A DNA stretch of 64,000 nt, from positions 1 through 64,000 of the forward strand of contig NZ_JAIQZA010000018.1 of NCBI RefSeq assembly GCF_020164485.1, written 5' to 3'. Origin of the DNA: Salegentibacter tibetensis (GTDB taxonomy: Bacteria > Bacteroidota > Bacteroidia > Flavobacteriales > Flavobacteriaceae). This document shows positions 63,427 to 64,000 of the stretch, in pieces. The first letter of the stretch is position 1, and each line of letters opens with the position of its first letter. The notes beneath the pieces are model-generated. The model searched no databases, was not told the DNA's origin, and saw nothing but the letters and a program-made list of their open reading frames with translations. A program made the position numbers and the translations under genes.

Positions 63427-64000
63427 AAACTTCTACTTTTAGCAATGGAAGTTTGGCAATAAACTCTTTTTCTGATGTATTGAATTTCACTTCCTTATTG
63501 GTTAAAAATTTATATCGCCTGGTAATATTTTTGAGTCCCATCCTGGTAGATTCCATTTTCTCCAGACGGGGCTGGAGATTATTTTTCACAACCAATTCAT
63601 CTTTTTCCGAACAGATCTGAATAATCAAAGGCTTTTTTCGGGTAGAGCCGTTATGCTTTATAGCGTTTTCGACCAACATTTGCAGAGAACCGGGGGGCAA
63701 TAATAAATGTGTATGATCTTTGGAGACATTTATCTCAAACCGAACATTGTCACCAAATCGCGTACTCAGCAGGTAGATATAGGCCTCTGTTAATTCCATT
63801 TCCTTTTGGAGTGGCACCAACTGTTCATGGCTGTGGTCAAGGAAGGATCGGTATACTTTTGAAAGCCTGTATACGAATTCCCTGGCCTGGCTTTGGTTTT
63901 TCCGGATCAGGGAACTCAATACATTTAGGCTATTAAAGAGAAAATGAGGGTTCACCTGGTTTTTAAGACTTTGTATCTGGGCCTGATAATTCTCCTTTTG
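63407..64000 (-). CDS. LytS-type sensor histidine kinase, partial
   Basis: Only the C-terminal ~198 residues are in the window; the frame stays open to base 64000, so the N-terminal membrane part lies outside. The family motif is intact (NPHFLFNSLN with its histidine), as are the N box ENAIKHNG and GLKNITRRY. Just upstream is the helical linker QKENYQAQIQSLKNQV. It overlaps the response regulator by 20 nt. It would phosphorylate the LytTR regulator, in contrast to the degenerate homologue downstream. Confidence 0.9.
   Translation of the reverse strand, partial: QKENYQAQIQSLKNQVNPHFLFNSLNVLSSLIRKNQSQAREFVYRLSKVYRSFLDHSHEQLVPLQKEMELTEAYIYLLSTRFGDNVRFEINVSKDHTHLLLPPGSLQMLVENAIKHNGSTRKKPLIIQICSEKDELVVKNNLQPRLEKMESTRMGLKNITRRYKFLTNKEVKFNTSEKEFIAKLPLLKVEVYENSNY

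Noticed and set aside
1-64000. CRISPR array, rRNA, tRNA and riboswitch signals
   Set aside because: No regularly spaced direct repeats, no rRNA segments, no tRNA cloverleaf other than the tmRNA, and no recognisable riboswitch core was found by reading.

Overview
The window reads as chromosomal DNA of a marine or halotolerant member of the Flavobacteriaceae (Bacteroidota), close in gene content to the Gramella/Salegentibacter/Zunongwangia group. This placement is inferred from gene families (imelysin/DUF4856/HTTM iron genes, DUF3276, DUF1573, DUF6503, dual cyclophilin-FKBP immunophilin), from a tmRNA whose tag reads GEDNYALAA, from promoters of the Bacteroidota type (TTG, about 18-20 bp, TAnnTTTG), and from low GC. 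No database search was possible.

Layout. 1-1663: guaB. 1759-11769 (minus): one iron-uptake operon running DUF4856 lipoprotein, imelysin-like lipoprotein, HTTM membrane protein, TonB-dependent receptor, FbpA-, FbpB- and FbpC-type ABC transporter. It has a good promoter at 11805-11835 and would carry iron from the cell surface to the cytoplasm. 11887-23476: housekeeping genes (HMG-CoA lyase, LysE exporter, pyrD, gamma-glutamyltransferase, pepT, yajC/DUF1573/nusB, a leucine-type dehydrogenase, an ABC exporter, DUF3276). 23557-32103: an M14 peptidase, a decayed lipocalin-like gene, CsaA, two thioredoxin-fold proteins, a two-domain immunophilin, an amidohydrolase and a PiT-like permease. 32481-42129: an outer-membrane barrel plus a 1005-aa TPR protein, ftsE, typA, DinB and kdsA. 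42461-46121: an osmolyte operon (porin, BCCT carrier, universal stress protein). 46405-52231: an outer-membrane protein, a secreted nuclease/phosphatase-like enzyme, and a small regulon in which a winged-helix regulator sits between two copies of the same palindromic operator, followed by an MpaB-like oxygenase and an AlaDH/saccharopine-type dehydrogenase.

The tmRNA gene ssrA lies at 52398-52795. The 8.5 kb after it looks like an accessory region. A 24-nt direct repeat (23/24 identical) occurs at 52878-52901 and 61362-61385. Between the copies lie three broken genes (a phosphotriesterase/alcohol dehydrogenase chimera, a DUF4468 fragment, a nitrilase with its middle deleted), an SDR/AraC/cupin group, an 0.8 kb gene-free stretch, and an MscS/MgtE-like/MgtE operon that looks more GC-rich than its surroundings. 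Beyond the repeat is a LytS/LytTR system in which the downstream kinase has lost its phosphoacceptor histidine (N197). The upstream kinase runs off the window edge.

The most unusual non-coding signal is a family of ~27-nt palindromic units. They occur as singlets (18036-18062, 28177-28203) and as inverted pairs nested inside a longer outer stem (32320-32456, 38370-38485). The paired copies keep base pairing through compensatory changes. Their layout resembles REP/REPIN elements and they sit at the 3' ends of genes.
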